From: Streptomyces sp. NBC_01571
Lineage (GTDB): Bacteria; Actinomycetota; Actinomycetes; Streptomycetales; Streptomycetaceae
Length of the DNA: 64,000 bases
Direction: 5' to 3'
NCBI RefSeq assembly: GCF_026339875.1
Contig: NZ_JAPEPZ010000002.1
Location: 620,001 to 684,000, forward strand
The notes beneath the pieces are model-generated. The model did no database searches, was not told the origin of the DNA, and saw nothing but the letters and a program-made list of their open reading frames with translations. A program made the translations under genes and the position numbers. Within the stretch, counting starts at the first letter, position 1, and every line of letters starts with the position of its first letter. Of the stretch, positions 42,352 to 52,191 are shown in pieces.

Positions 42352-43203
42352 CTACCGGCGGACCGCCGAGATCAGTCCGCCGGGCAGCTCCTCGCGCTGC
42401 GGCGGGGTGCTGATCGGGCGGCCGTAGGCGGCAGCGCGCTCGCGCAGGGTGTGGCTGTCGGCCTCCCAGCCGTGCCCTGCCAGCCAGCCCACCGGGTCGT
42501 CGGGCATCTCCGAAACCCACATGGACGCCGCCGATCCCGGCAATGCGTCCGCGCCGAAGCGCTCGATCACGCCGCGCGAGCCCAACGTCAGGCCCATCCG
42601 ACTGCCTGCCGCCGACTGCGCGCTGATCCGCGCCAGCAGCAGCTCCACCGCGTCCTCGGGCAGGTAGATCAGCAGTCCTTCGGCGATCCACACGGTCGGC
42701 ACCGCCGGGTCGTGCCCTGCGGCGGCCAGCGCGCGTGGCCAGTCCTCACGCAGATCCACCGCGACAGTGATCCGCTCGCAGCGTGCGACGGCCCGCTCCT
42801 GGCGCAGCACCGAAGCCTTGAAGTCCAGTGGCGCGGCGGTGTCGATCTCGAACAGCCGGGTTCCCTCGGGCCAGTCCATCCGGAAGGCCCGGCTGTCCAT
42901 GCCTGCGCCGAGCAGCACGACCTGTCGGACCCCGGACGCGGAGGCTTGCCGCAGCAGGTCGTCGAGGAACTTCGTCCTGATGACGATGGAGAACGCCACG
43001 CCCAGCCGGCGGCGTCGCGCGGCCTCGTCACCGGGCAACGGCGGCGAGGAGGGCCCCAGGCCGCCGGCGGTGGCGAAGGCCTGTGCCAGTGGGTCACGGA
43101 ACAGCGCGTCCTCCCGCTCGGTCTCCAGCGCCCGCACCTTGGCCACCCCCACTGCCGTGGCCCACACTCCCGACGGCTGCACCCGCTCCTGCTCATCAGT
43201 CAC
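42352..43203 (-). CDS. SAM-dependent methyltransferase, LCMT/PPM family
   Basis: 283 residues, GTG 43203. VWATAVGVAKVRALETERED, then the SAM loop VRQVVLLGAGMDSRAFRMDW, FEIDTAAPLDFKASVLRQER, WIAEGLLIYLPEDAVELLLA: diagnostic of the leucine carboxyl methyltransferase-like O-methyltransferases frequent in mycobacteria and streptomycetes. Substrate unknown, usually a carboxylate or hydroxyl in a secondary metabolite. No neighbouring biosynthetic genes. Confidence 0.9.
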   Translation of the reverse strand: MTDEQERVQPSGVWATAVGVAKVRALETEREDALFRDPLAQAFATAGGLGPSSPPLPGDEAARRRRLGVAFSIVIRTKFLDDLLRQASASGVRQVVLLGAGMDSRAFRMDWPEGTRLFEIDTAAPLDFKASVLRQERAVARCERITVAVDLREDWPRALAAAGHDPAVPTVWIAEGLLIYLPEDAVELLLARISAQSAAGSRMGLTLGSRGVIERFGADALPGSAASMWVSEMPDDPVGWLAGHGWEADSHTLRERAAAYGRPISTPPQREELPGGLISAVRR

Positions 43204-43945
43204 CGCGCCAGACTAGATGATCGGTTCCAAGGGGACCTGACGGGTGGAGACGGACAAGACGCGCGGTCCACGATGACACGAGTGGCCTTCGTGCGGCGCG
43301 GTTGCACTGTCAGCTGTAGGGGCTCCAGCGGCCGAAGCGGGCCAGCAGCGGCCGTGCCCCACGCTCGTCCGGGCCCAGCGTCGCGGCGGCCTGTCCGGGG
43401 TCCGCGAATTGTTGCAGGATGCGGTCTTGCGAACAGAGTCGCGCCAGGGTGGTGTCCCCCCGAATACTGTCCGGTCCCGGAGTTCGCAATCAAAGTCAGG
43501 TCGGCCGGGAAGCGTGGTAACCGAGGCAGGCTTCGAACCAGCGGCCTTGACCAGCAATTGCCAGCGATCTCGGGATGGTTGCTCTGGCGGTCGCTGCGCA
43601 GCGCGTCGGGTTCTTCGGAACCGGTCGCAGCGACGCTGCTGAGGAGGCCCGGGCGTCTGAACAGGTTGCTGTCCCAGGTCTCGACGAGCCCGTCGGTGAC
43701 CGTGAGCAGCCGACCGCCTGACTTGATGGGGTGACTGACGGCGGCGGGGTTGGGGCAGTGTCAGGCCCAGAAGGGCCGGGTTTCTCGCGGCTGTCGAGGT
43801 GCGGCCCTGGGGTGAGGAGCAGGGGCGGCAGGCGGCCGGCGCGATCCGATACCCGGGTGGCACGGGTGGTCCCTCCGGTGGGTGCCGAGCGCCAGGGGCA
43901 CGCCCCCCGTCCTGCGCCTCGGGAGATCATTGTTACCGTTCGCCG
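43204..43945. other. 742-bp region without a supported gene
   Basis: Several open but Arg/Pro-rich frames, none with SD or family similarity. A minus frame holding GGRLLTVTDGLVETWDSN vaguely recalls a SpoIIE phosphatase C-terminus (TDGLVE) and may be a decayed piece. Divergent promoters for the methyltransferase and the phosphoesterase should lie here. Confidence 0.35.
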
Positions 43946-45496
43946 ATGTCCGACTCTTCACGCGACACCGCCCGGGGCGCCGGCTGGGGCAGCCCGGAAC
44001 CCGGTGACTACAGAGGCCTGATGCCCGCCCGCGTCGAGAAGCTCTCGTGGCTCGACCCCAGGACGATGTGGCCTGCGCGCAACGGCGTGCTGGCCTCGTG
44101 GTTCGGGGACCCCACGGGCCGTACCCGTGCCCGGTGGGTGGAGCAGCGCAGGAACGCGGGCGCGCCCGCCGACGCGGTGGTGCGGCGCGACGATCCCGAC
44201 CGTTTCTCCTTCATGGTCATCGGGGACACCGGCGAAGGTGACGAACCTCAATACGCCGTGGTCCCTGGGTTCCTGAAGGCCAGTCAGGGGTCGAGCTTCG
44301 CGGTCCTCGCCAGTGACGTGATCTATCCGGTCGGCAGTCTCGACGACTACGGAACGAAGTTCCACCGGCCGTACCGCGACTACCAGGCCCCCATCTACGC
44401 CGTACCCGGCAACCACGACTGGTACGAGGATCTCCACGGGTTCATGCGGGTCTTCTGCGACGCGCCTGCCCTCGCCCCGGAAACCGAGTCGCGGCGTACG
44501 GCACGGGAGCGGCTGCGTTCACTGCTGTGGCACACGCCGCACAAGGAAGAAGAGCAACGGCTCGAAGAGGCACGGCAGTTGAGGTCGGAACCGGCCCAAC
44601 AGGCGGTCCAGCCAGGGCCGTACTGGGCTGTCGACGCCGGTCCGGTGCGGATCATAGGCATCGACACCGGCCTCCTCGGCACGATCGACGCCGAGCAGGG
44701 GCGCTGGCTGCGGGAGGTGTCCGCGGGCGACACGCCCAAGATCCTGATCACCGGTTCCCCTCTGTACGTGGATGCGGAGCACCACCCGTGCGAGATCGAG
44801 GGTGGCGGCACCGTCGACGACATCGTGCGCGACCCCGCGCATCACTACGTCGCGGCGATAGGGGGCGACATCCACAACTACCAGCGCTATCCCGTACGGG
44901 TCGGCGACCGCACCCTGCAGTACGTGGTCGCGGGTGGCGGTGGGGCGTTCATGCACGCCACGCACACGATCCCGCGCGTCTCCGTCGCCGGGGTCACCGA
45001 AACGGACTTCCGTTGCTACCCGCTCCGCGGCGACTCGCTGGCCTTCTACAGCAGGCTCTACGGGCGCCGGCTACGGATGCGCCGCTTGTTCACCCTGACC
45101 GAGGAGGAGTCCATGGCCGTCATGGCGGAGCGTCTCGGTGTTCCGCCGATCCGGTCCGCGGGGACGCCGGCCCGGGTCACCTGGCGGCATCGGCTGGTCG
45201 CCACGTTGCTGGGCGCGGGCGGGCGTCCCGACCGTGCCTCGCGCCTGCGTCTCCCGGTGCGCAAGACGTACACCCAGGTCTTCTCCCCGGGTTCGGCGAC
45301 CTACAGTCCGCCGTTCTTCAAGTCGTTCCTGCGTCTGGACGTCACCCCGTCCTCGGTCCGGTTGCGCTGCTTCGCCGCCACCGGCAACCGGGAGCAGGAG
45401 ATCGACCCGCCGATCGAGGACGAGGTGGTCATCCCGCTGCCGGGCGTGTCCGGGAAACGGTCGGGTCGTTCCTCGGTTCGGGGCGCGTCGTCATGA
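43946..45496 (+). CDS. Calcineurin-like metallophosphoesterase
   Basis: 516 residues from ATG 43946 (no clear SD). FSFMVIGDTGEGDEPQYAVV, ASDVIYPVGSLDDYGTKFHR, APIYAVPGNHDWYEDLHGFM, ILITGSPLYVDAEHH and AIGGDIHNYQRYPV trace the di-metal core; the GD.H and GSP positions are variant. No signal peptide, so cytosolic or membrane-peripheral, unlike the two secreted phosphoesterases at 1206 and 5274. The C-terminal ~120 residues are a beta-rich extension. Convergent with the S8 protease gene across a terminator. Confidence 0.88.
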   Translation: MSDSSRDTARGAGWGSPEPGDYRGLMPARVEKLSWLDPRTMWPARNGVLASWFGDPTGRTRARWVEQRRNAGAPADAVVRRDDPDRFSFMVIGDTGEGDEPQYAVVPGFLKASQGSSFAVLASDVIYPVGSLDDYGTKFHRPYRDYQAPIYAVPGNHDWYEDLHGFMRVFCDAPALAPETESRRTARERLRSLLWHTPHKEEEQRLEEARQLRSEPAQQAVQPGPYWAVDAGPVRIIGIDTGLLGTIDAEQGRWLREVSAGDTPKILITGSPLYVDAEHHPCEIEGGGTVDDIVRDPAHHYVAAIGGDIHNYQRYPVRVGDRTLQYVVAGGGGAFMHATHTIPRVSVAGVTETDFRCYPLRGDSLAFYSRLYGRRLRMRRLFTLTEEESMAVMAERLGVPPIRSAGTPARVTWRHRLVATLLGAGGRPDRASRLRLPVRKTYTQVFSPGSATYSPPFFKSFLRLDVTPSSVRLRCFAATGNREQEIDPPIEDEVVIPLPGVSGKRSGRSSVRGASS

Positions 45497-45650
45497 GGTG
45501 ATCTGTCAGGCGTGGGCGTCGATCGGGGTGTTGTCGGCTCCGGCCCCGACGGGTACGGGTGCGGGATCGTCTTCAGGTCGTCGGGAGGATTCTGGGGGAG
45601 CTGTCAGCGGGTGCGGCCCGACGGGACCCGCACCCGCTGAACGCCCCGGC

Positions 45651-45690
45651 CGTGGAGGACGGCAGCGGTCCGTGGAGGACGGCAGCGGTC
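45651..45690. repeat. 20-bp perfect tandem repeat x2
   Basis: CGTGGAGGACGGCAGCGGTC occurs twice in tandem immediately before the terminator at 45687, between convergent genes. Confidence 0.8.
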
Positions 45691-45720
45691 CGTCCGGGGT
45701 CGTGCGACCCCGGACGGACC
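45687..45720. terminator. Bidirectional terminator between convergent genes
   Basis: Perfect 16-bp stem GGTCCGTCCGGGGTCG / CGACCCCGGACGGACC with a 2-nt TG spacer, 32 nt past the protease stop (minus) and 190 nt past the phosphoesterase stop (plus). Confidence 0.85.
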
Positions 45721-45751
45721 GTTCTTCACGCGCGCGATCCGCAGCTGTGGG

Positions 45752-48700
45752 TCAGCGCAGGCCGAACGCCCGGATCACCGTCTGGTGCACCGCGTTGCCC
45801 GCCGAGTCCTCGGCGCTCGCCCTGAGCGACACGTAGGACGCCTTCTTCGGCGCGTCCAGGCGGTATCGCCCGTCGTGGTCACGCGTGGCCCGGTGCCACG
45901 TCGTGCCGCCGTCGTAGGACATCTCCAGGGTGACCGCACCGACCTTGCCGGCGCCGGCCGCCCCCGGCAGCTGAGCGGCGGTGACGGACAGGGTGTCGCG
46001 CCGCCCGGCCCGCCCTGCCGAGTCGGTGCCGACCTCGTAGTCGATCTGCACCAGCGGCAGCACCGCGTCGGCGTCGTCCGCCGCCGCCTTCGAGGTGAAG
46101 TCCCACTCGGTACGCGTGCTGGACGAATACGGGGTGAACGCCACGTCGCGCTTGCCGGTGACGACCAGCCGGTACGGCAGCTTGCCGGCACCGGGTGCGT
46201 CGCCCGAGACGTTGGTGAAGGTTCCCGTGCCCAGCTCGGTGGTGCCCTGGTAGAGGGTCTGCCGCTGCTCCGCTCCGCCGTCGATCTGGTTCATGCCGAC
46301 GTGGTCACGGCTGCCCCAGGCCGGGGTGTCGATGTACAGGTGGTCACCCTTGCGCGTGGGCATGCTGTAGACGTCGTTCAGGTAGGGGCGTTCGATCGGC
46401 TTGAACCAGTCCTCGGACAGGGTGCTGCCCGCCCGGTAGGAGGTCTTGGGCCCGGCTTCGAAGACCATGCCGTCCGCGTACGCGCTCTGGCTCCAGCTGT
46501 TGAAGCCCCCGGTGGAGACCCAGTCGGTGCGCTTCCCCCGCACCGGCTCCGGCATCATTCCGCCGATGGCCCAGTCGTTGTAGGCGGGCCAGTCGAACCG
46601 GAACTCTCCGCCGGTGCTTCCCGGGGCCGGGCTGTCGAAGGTCTCGTCGACCCGGGCGAGGTTCTTGGAACTGCCCTGCACCACCATGTGGCTGGGGATC
46701 TCGTTGTGCCAGGTCTGGTCGAGGTCGTAGACGTACGGGCTCACCGGCGCGGAGTCCACCGTGACCGAAGCGCCGCGGGCCTGGGCCTGCCGGACGAGCT
46801 TCTCGCCCTCGTCGGTGCTGAGCAGGCCCACGTCGAGCGGGACGGGCGTCGAACTGAACGGCGCGTTGTAGCTGCGGAAGCCGCGGCCGTCCACGTTGTT
46901 CACGACCAGCATGAGCTTGGCGCCGGCGGCGATCGCGGCGGCCGCCTGGTCCCTGTCGGAGACGTCGTCGTTACGGCGTACCACCACGGCCTTGCCGTGC
47001 ACGTCGAGGTGAGCGTAGTCGGCGCTCGCGCCCTGGCCGGCGAAGATCAGGGGGAGCTTGGCGCTGCCCTTGGTCAGGGGGGTGACACCGTCCTGGCGCA
47101 GCACGTCGGTGAAGTCGGTGGTCCGGGTGGAGAGGGCCAGTGCGGGCTGCTCCTTGCGCCAGCGGGCCGCGAGGTAGAAGTCGCCGTGGGTGACCTTGTG
47201 GGTGGTCGGCTGGGCCCACAGGCTGTCGTAGTTGGTCTGGGTCTCCATGTAGTCCCGCCAGTTCTGGCCGCCCATCAGGCGGGTGTAGTCCAGTCGCTGG
47301 TAGGTCGTCTCGGTCCGCTGCGGGGCCGTCATGTCGATCCGGTCGATCTTGGACGCGTCGAGCGTGACGGTGGTGTCGCGGTCCAGGCGGACGTCGGGGT
47401 CCCCCAGCAGCGCCATGCCCCACGAGTGGGGACCGTGGACGCCCTGCACCGTCTTGAAGGACAGCACCGAGTACACGTCGTTGGGCAGGTACATCTGCGC
47501 CGTACCGGAGTCGTCGATCACGATGAACTGCGGGACGTCGTCACCTGACCTGAGCAGTTCGACCACTCCGGACATGGGCCGCCCCTGGGCGTCCTTGAAC
47601 TCCATGGTCAGTTTGTGCTCGACGTCCCCGAGGGAGACGGCGGTGTGCGCCGCGACCTTGCCGTCCGCGGTCTTCGCGACGACCTGGCCGGTGTACCGGC
47701 CGTCGGTGGTGACGCCCGAGCCGTCGATCGTCACGGTGACACCGGCGGTACCGTGGGCGGGCACGACCACCTGGGGGGCGGAGAGCCGGAACACGCCGGC
47801 GGGGGCGTGTGCCGCCTCGACGGTCAGCGCGAGGGTGACCGGCGCGTCCGTGGTGTTGGTGTAGGTCACCGGGCGCCGCACGCCGTCGGCGGGATTCTGC
47901 GGAACCTGCGCGGCGTACGCGGTCGCCGTGGCGAAGACGCCGGCATGCGAGGCCGCGGCTACGTCGAGGCGGCCGCTGCCCGCCTGGAAGGCGTCGTACC
48001 GCGGGGTCTGCAGGGAACTGCTGGCCAGCAGATCCTTCAGCTGGCTTCCGGTGAGGTCCGGATGCGCGGCGGCCATCAGCGCGGCGGCGCCGGCCACGTG
48101 GGGCGTGGCCATGGAGGTGCCGCTCATGGTCTGGTAGGCGCCCTCGCCGTTGCCGTCGAACTGGGAGTTCGCCGCGCGGATGTCGACCCCGGGGGCGGTG
48201 ATCTCCGGCTTCAGAGCGCCGTCCACGCGGGGGCCCTGGCTGGAGAACTCGGCCACGGCGTCGTCGGCGTCGACGGCGCCCACGGTCAGCGCTTCGCTCG
48301 CCGCGCCTGGTGCGCCGATGGTGCTCGGTGCGCCCGAGTTACCGGCGGCGACGACGAACAGCGCACCGGTCTGGGCGCTGAGCTTGTCGACGGCCTGGCT
48401 GAGGGGGTCGGTTCCGTCGGACGGCTGGCCGTCGCCGAGGCTCATGTTGATGACCTTGGCGTGCTGGTCGACCGCGGCCCATTCCATGCCGGCCAGGACC
48501 CAGGAGGTCTGTCCGGAGCCGGTGTCGTCCAGCACCTTGCCGATGTCGAGGCGGGCGCCGGGTGCGACACCCTTCTCCTTGCCGTCGGAGGCCGCACCGG
48601 TACCGGCGATGATGGACGCGACATGTGTGCCGTGACCGAAGTGGTCGTCCGGGTTCTCGTCCGGTACGAAGCTCTGCCGGCCCGCGACGCGGTCGGTGAG

Positions 48701-49501
48701 GTCCGGGTGTCCCGCGTCTACGCCGGTGTCGAGGACGGCCACGTCCACGCCTTTCCCGGTGTTGCCGTCCGCCCAGACCTGGGGGGCGCCGATCTGCGTG
48801 GTGCTGTCGGCGAGGTCGGCGTGGACGAGGCCGTCCAGCCATATGTGCGCGATCCCGCCGGCGAAAGCCGGTGCGGCGGCCTGCTTGCGGGCTCCGTCGG
48901 TCGTCGCCGTCCCGGCCACGGACTTCCAGAAGTCCGCGGCGTGCGAGCGGTCCGCGGTGAGGGCCGCGCCGTTGATGCCGTCGAGGGTACGGACCCGGGT
49001 CGCCCCATCGGGCAGAGCGGCGGCCTTGCCGCGCGCGTCGGCGGGGTGCGTGTAGGAGACGATGAGCGGCAGCCGGTCACGGTGGGCGTCGTCGTACCTG
49101 TCGGCGATCATGGCCGTGATGTTGAACAGCTGCCGGTCCAGGGTGCCCTTGGCCACGAAGGGCAGCACGGACTCGGGGAACACGTAGAGGTCGTCGCCCG
49201 ACGTCAGGATGCGGGTCTGCACCGGGCGTCCGCCGGCACCGCGGACGCTGACGGTGCCTCCGGTCCCGCCGTCGGTGCCGGGGCTCTGTCGGGTGGTGAC
49301 CACGTCACCGGTGATCAGTGTGACGGAGTGGTCGCCGGCGGGCACCCGGTCGGACGCGGATGTGGTGGTCGGGGAGTCGGCGGTGTCGGAACGGGCTGCT
49401 GAGGGCGCCGAGGCCGTCGCGTCGTAGGGGCCGCCCAGCGCGAGTACCAGAGCACCGGCGGCAACCGGCACACTCCAGCGTCTGCGGTGGTGTGCTTTCA
49501 C
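45752..49501 (-). CDS. Large secreted S8 (subtilisin-like) serine protease
   Basis: 1249 residues, GTG 49501 with GGAGAG at 6 nt. Signal peptide 1-31 (RRWSVPVAAGALVLALGG, ATA). An I9-like propeptide region precedes the catalytic domain: D258 (VLDTGVDAGHPDL), H290 (FGHGTHVASI), Asn in AAGNSGAPS and S463 (MSGTSMATPHVAG). Residues ~580-1249 are beta-rich with a PA-like insertion and C-terminal Fn3/Ig-like modules, as in large Streptomyces extracellular proteases and CspA/C5a-peptidase-like enzymes. Divergent from an HTH regulator at 49748, a likely controller. Flanked downstream by a strong terminator. Confidence 0.94.
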   Translation of the reverse strand: MKAHHRRRWSVPVAAGALVLALGGPYDATASAPSAARSDTADSPTTTSASDRVPAGDHSVTLITGDVVTTRQSPGTDGGTGGTVSVRGAGGRPVQTRILTSGDDLYVFPESVLPFVAKGTLDRQLFNITAMIADRYDDAHRDRLPLIVSYTHPADARGKAAALPDGATRVRTLDGINGAALTADRSHAADFWKSVAGTATTDGARKQAAAPAFAGGIAHIWLDGLVHADLADSTTQIGAPQVWADGNTGKGVDVAVLDTGVDAGHPDLTDRVAGRQSFVPDENPDDHFGHGTHVASIIAGTGAASDGKEKGVAPGARLDIGKVLDDTGSGQTSWVLAGMEWAAVDQHAKVINMSLGDGQPSDGTDPLSQAVDKLSAQTGALFVVAAGNSGAPSTIGAPGAASEALTVGAVDADDAVAEFSSQGPRVDGALKPEITAPGVDIRAANSQFDGNGEGAYQTMSGTSMATPHVAGAAALMAAAHPDLTGSQLKDLLASSSLQTPRYDAFQAGSGRLDVAAASHAGVFATATAYAAQVPQNPADGVRRPVTYTNTTDAPVTLALTVEAAHAPAGVFRLSAPQVVVPAHGTAGVTVTIDGSGVTTDGRYTGQVVAKTADGKVAAHTAVSLGDVEHKLTMEFKDAQGRPMSGVVELLRSGDDVPQFIVIDDSGTAQMYLPNDVYSVLSFKTVQGVHGPHSWGMALLGDPDVRLDRDTTVTLDASKIDRIDMTAPQRTETTYQRLDYTRLMGGQNWRDYMETQTNYDSLWAQPTTHKVTHGDFYLAARWRKEQPALALSTRTTDFTDVLRQDGVTPLTKGSAKLPLIFAGQGASADYAHLDVHGKAVVVRRNDDVSDRDQAAAAIAAGAKLMLVVNNVDGRGFRSYNAPFSSTPVPLDVGLLSTDEGEKLVRQAQARGASVTVDSAPVSPYVYDLDQTWHNEIPSHMVVQGSSKNLARVDETFDSPAPGSTGGEFRFDWPAYNDWAIGGMMPEPVRGKRTDWVSTGGFNSWSQSAYADGMVFEAGPKTSYRAGSTLSEDWFKPIERPYLNDVYSMPTRKGDHLYIDTPAWGSRDHVGMNQIDGGAEQRQTLYQGTTELGTGTFTNVSGDAPGAGKLPYRLVVTGKRDVAFTPYSSSTRTEWDFTSKAAADDADAVLPLVQIDYEVGTDSAGRAGRRDTLSVTAAQLPGAAGAGKVGAVTLEMSYDGGTTWHRATRDHDGRYRLDAPKKASYVSLRASAEDSAGNAVHQTVIRAFGLR

Positions 49502-49747
49502 AAGGTCTCTCCCGGCTGTGCAGTCGGGCAGAGCACGGTCGTCCTCTGCCGTCCAAGTGGCGCCGCCTGACCGGTCGTCGGCATCGAGGATGCTCGGAGC
49601 CCTTCCACAGGTGGCGTGAACGTTCAGAGTGAAAGCTTGTGAACGAGGAATGTCTAGATCAAACTCGTGTCGTACATCGCCAGTTGGCGATTCGCGTCAC
49701 GACCGTCCCGACGGCTCGCCGGGCGGTATTCGCTGGGAGGGCGTCCG

Positions 49748-50716
49748 GTGCTGAGCACCCTGGGGATCAGCGAGTTCGACGAACGGGTCTATCGCATCTA
49801 TCTGACCAAGCCGGACCGGACGGCTGCCGAGATCGCCGAGAGCCTGGGCACCACACCCAGCCGGGTCAGGCGCACGGTCTCCCGGTTGGTGGAGCTGGGC
49901 ATGCTGAGAAGGGAAGGGCACGGCCAGTACCGGCCGGTCAGCCCGCAGACCGCGCTGAGGGCACTGCTCGCCAGGCGCCGAGCCGAGACCGAGGCGGCGT
50001 TCACCGCGGTGTGGGGCACCGTCGACGATCTGGCGGACGAATACCGCGCCCGTCGGCTGCAGGAGGATCCGACCGGACTGGTGGAGGTGATCACCGGTGA
50101 GGCGGAGATCACCCTGCGCGTCGCCGAACTGATGCAGTCGGTCCGCACCCACTTCTGGGTGCTGGATCGACCCCCCTATCTCGGGCCCTACAGCACCGAG
50201 TTGGAGGAGGAGCTGACGATGGACCTGCTGGGCCGCGGCGTCGACATACGGTCGGTCTACACCCCCGAGGCGCTGGCGCAGCCGGAGCGTTTCGAGCTGA
50301 TCACCCACCTGGCCCGGATCGGCGAGCAGGCCCGCATCCTGCCGGCGCTCCCGTTCAGACTGCGCATCATGGACCGACGCGTCGCGCTGGTCGCACTGGT
50401 CCCGGGCCGCTACGACAGGATCGCCGTCGTCCACCGGTCGGGACTGCTCGACGCACTCCTCGAGTTGTTCGACTCCTACTGGCAGCGTGGGCAGTCCCTC
50501 GTCGCGGCCGCTCCGGAGACCCCCGACGGGCCGAGCGCGCAGGACCTCCTGCTGCTGAAGATGATGCAGGCGGGTTACAAGGACCATGCGATCGCCCGGC
50601 AGTTGGGGACGAGCGCGCGCACCGTGACCCGCCGCATCGCGGCGATCGCGTCCGGGCTCGGCCTCGAGACACGCTTCCAGGTGGGGGCCGAGGCGGCCAA
50701 GAGGGGCTGGATCTAG
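49748..50716 (+). CDS. TrmB/LuxR-type HTH regulator divergent from the S8 protease
   Basis: 322 residues from GTG 49748 (GGGAGGG at 8 nt). N-terminal winged helix (FDERVYRIYLTKPDRTAAEI, SLGTTPSRVRRTVSRLVELG), a central phospholipase D-like/TrmB sensor (MQSVRTHFWVLDRPPYLGPY, SVYTPEALAQPERFELITHL) and a C-terminal LuxR-type HTH (KMMQAGYKDHAIARQLGTSA, RTVTRRIAAIASGLGLETRF). Two DNA-binding ends resemble the Streptomyces TrmB-LuxR hybrids found beside subtilisin-like protease genes. It probably controls the divergent protease gene through the 246-bp gap. Confidence 0.85.
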   Translation: MLSTLGISEFDERVYRIYLTKPDRTAAEIAESLGTTPSRVRRTVSRLVELGMLRREGHGQYRPVSPQTALRALLARRRAETEAAFTAVWGTVDDLADEYRARRLQEDPTGLVEVITGEAEITLRVAELMQSVRTHFWVLDRPPYLGPYSTELEEELTMDLLGRGVDIRSVYTPEALAQPERFELITHLARIGEQARILPALPFRLRIMDRRVALVALVPGRYDRIAVVHRSGLLDALLELFDSYWQRGQSLVAAAPETPDGPSAQDLLLLKMMQAGYKDHAIARQLGTSARTVTRRIAAIASGLGLETRFQVGAEAAKRGWI

Positions 50717-50762
50717 GGCGTGTTGTGAAGGTCCCGCTGTCCGCGCAGTGGCTCGAGATCGC

Positions 50763-51098
50763 TCACGAGTCGCGGTGCGTGGTCGTCGAGAGGGGCGACT
50801 CGCAGTCGAAATCGAAGGTCTCTACGGCGGCATCGGCGGGGAACTCCGGGTGGTCGTCCCAGATTCCGGCCAAGGCGACCAGCAGGTTCCATGAGGCGGC
50901 CGCATTGAGCTCCGTCTCCCCCGCGTGCTCAGCCGGAGAGTTCCGGCAGAAGATCACCGCCGCGATCTGTTTGTTCGCGGCCAGTCGCAGGGCTGCGGCC
51001 GTGCGGCGGGCTTCGCCTTGAAGCGGAGCCGTTTCGGGGATGCGTGCCGACACGAAACCGACCAGCCGTGCGACCTGATCCTCAGTGATCCGTTCCAC
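50763..51098 (-). CDS. Hypothetical protein (111 aa)
   Basis: GTG 51098. Helical, acidic soluble protein: ITEDQVARLVGFVSARIPET, GEARRTAAALRLAANKQIAA, FPADAAVETFDFDCESPLST. No signal or membrane segment; family not recognised. Its stop lies 46 nt from that of the convergent regulator gene. Confidence 0.55.
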   Translation of the reverse strand: MERITEDQVARLVGFVSARIPETAPLQGEARRTAAALRLAANKQIAAVIFCRNSPAEHAGETELNAAASWNLLVALAGIWDDHPEFPADAAVETFDFDCESPLSTTTHRDS

Positions 51099-51391
51099 TC
51101 ATACCCCCTGCGGTTTGCAACCCGATTCGCCTGCGGAGGCGCCAGCCATCCACCACAGTGCACACCCCGCCATGTCCCGATGGCTCACCTGGATCCAGGC
51201 ATACACCAAGGCCGACACCGCCACGGGCGGCAGGGACTCAGTCAGCTTGACCAAAGACAAGGGGCACCCCCGCGAGACCTCTGCTGCCGAGGCCACGGAT
51301 GCCCGTCCACGATCAGCCAGACGATCATGAGCCCGACGGACCCCACCCTGGCGATCACGAGCTGAACGCGCCGGTCGCGCCCCGGCCGCGG

Positions 51392-52081
51392 TTACGCGCC
51401 GGGCGGCGAGCACTCGATGTCGGGGACAGGCGTGACGTTCGGAGGTGCCTGGTCGGGCGTGGGCGCGGCTGGCTCGTCGAGCCGACGGGCGGTGTGGATC
51501 CGCAGCAGTCCCTCGATGCCACGGAGCAGGGTCTCGCCGGCCAGGACGGGGTTGCCGAGGTAGCCGGCACTCATCGCGCCGTCGCGGAGCATGACGAAGT
51601 GCCGCCCGGCGTGGTCGGCGGACTCGTCCGTGATCTCGGCGAACAGTCCGGTGACCGTCTGCAGGAACCATTCGCGGTGTTGCACGACGGCCCGGTGGAC
51701 CGGGTGGTCGGGGGCGGGGAATTCCGCTGCCGCGTTGAGGAAGGCGCATCCGCGGTAACCGGGCGAGCGGATCTGCTCGACCAGGGACGCGCCGATGCCC
51801 CTCAGGATTCCGTCGGTCGGCGTGTCCGCTGCCATCAGGGTGTCGATCTGGGCGCGGATCGCCTGGTCGACGCTTCCGATGTAGGCGACGGCCAGGTCTT
51901 CCTTGCTGCGGAAGTGGCGGTAGAAGGTGGCGTTGGTGACCTTCGACTCGGCGACCAGGCGGTCCACGCCCACCGTGTGGATGCCCTCGGCGTAGAAGAG
52001 CTGTCCGGCAGTCCTCAGGAGCCGCTCCCGAGCCTCGGAGACTCGCCTGCCGGTTCCCGTGCCAGCTTCCGTCCTCGTCAT
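51392..52081 (-). CDS. TetR-family regulator
   Basis: 229 residues from ATG 52081. RERLLRTAGQLFYAEGIHTV, VDRLVAESKVTNATFYRHFR, SKEDLAVAYIGSVDQ is a standard TetR HTH; the C-terminal domain (RGCAFLNAAAEFPAPDHPVH) matches the TetR_C_33-type group often controlling small membrane proteins. A TACGAT -10 ends 7 nt before this ATG, so the mRNA may be leaderless. Operator palindromes AGAACGyTCT lie at 52101 and 52154 between it and the divergent membrane gene, indicating auto- and cross-repression. Confidence 0.92.
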   Translation of the reverse strand: MTRTEAGTGTGRRVSEARERLLRTAGQLFYAEGIHTVGVDRLVAESKVTNATFYRHFRSKEDLAVAYIGSVDQAIRAQIDTLMAADTPTDGILRGIGASLVEQIRSPGYRGCAFLNAAAEFPAPDHPVHRAVVQHREWFLQTVTGLFAEITDESADHAGRHFVMLRDGAMSAGYLGNPVLAGETLLRGIEGLLRIHTARRLDEPAAPTPDQAPPNVTPVPDIECSPPGA

Positions 52082-52100
52082 ATCGCCCATCGTAGCGGGT

Positions 52101-52110
52101 AGAACGCTCT
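52101..52110. promoter_or_regulatory. TetR operator half of pair, site 1
   Basis: AGAACGCTCT, one mismatch from a perfect palindrome, extended by CTCTT on one side. Overlaps the tetR promoter and repeats at 52154 with the same flanks (GAACGnTCTCTCT). Confidence 0.65.
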
Positions 52111-52153
52111 CTCTTGTTATCGCGGAAGGGGTGTGCCAAGCTGCGGACAAGAA

Positions 52154-52163
52154 AGAACGTTCT
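52154..52163. promoter_or_regulatory. TetR operator, site 2
   Basis: Perfect palindrome AGAACGTTCT followed by CTCT, 28 nt upstream of the membrane gene ATG and just downstream of its probable promoter (TTGTTA 52114, CAAGCT 52137). Confidence 0.7.
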
Positions 52164-52191
52164 CTCTACCCTGCACCCACTGGAGAACCCC

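Noticed and set aside
43520..43560. GGTTCGAAGCC on the minus strand resembling a tRNA T-arm
   Set aside because: No matching D-arm, anticodon arm or acceptor stem within 80 nt.
45785..49402. 587-aa and 595-aa plus-strand ORFs over the S8 protease
   Set aside because: Shadow frames of high-GC coding sequence; the minus frame holds the Asp/His/Ser triad and signal peptide.
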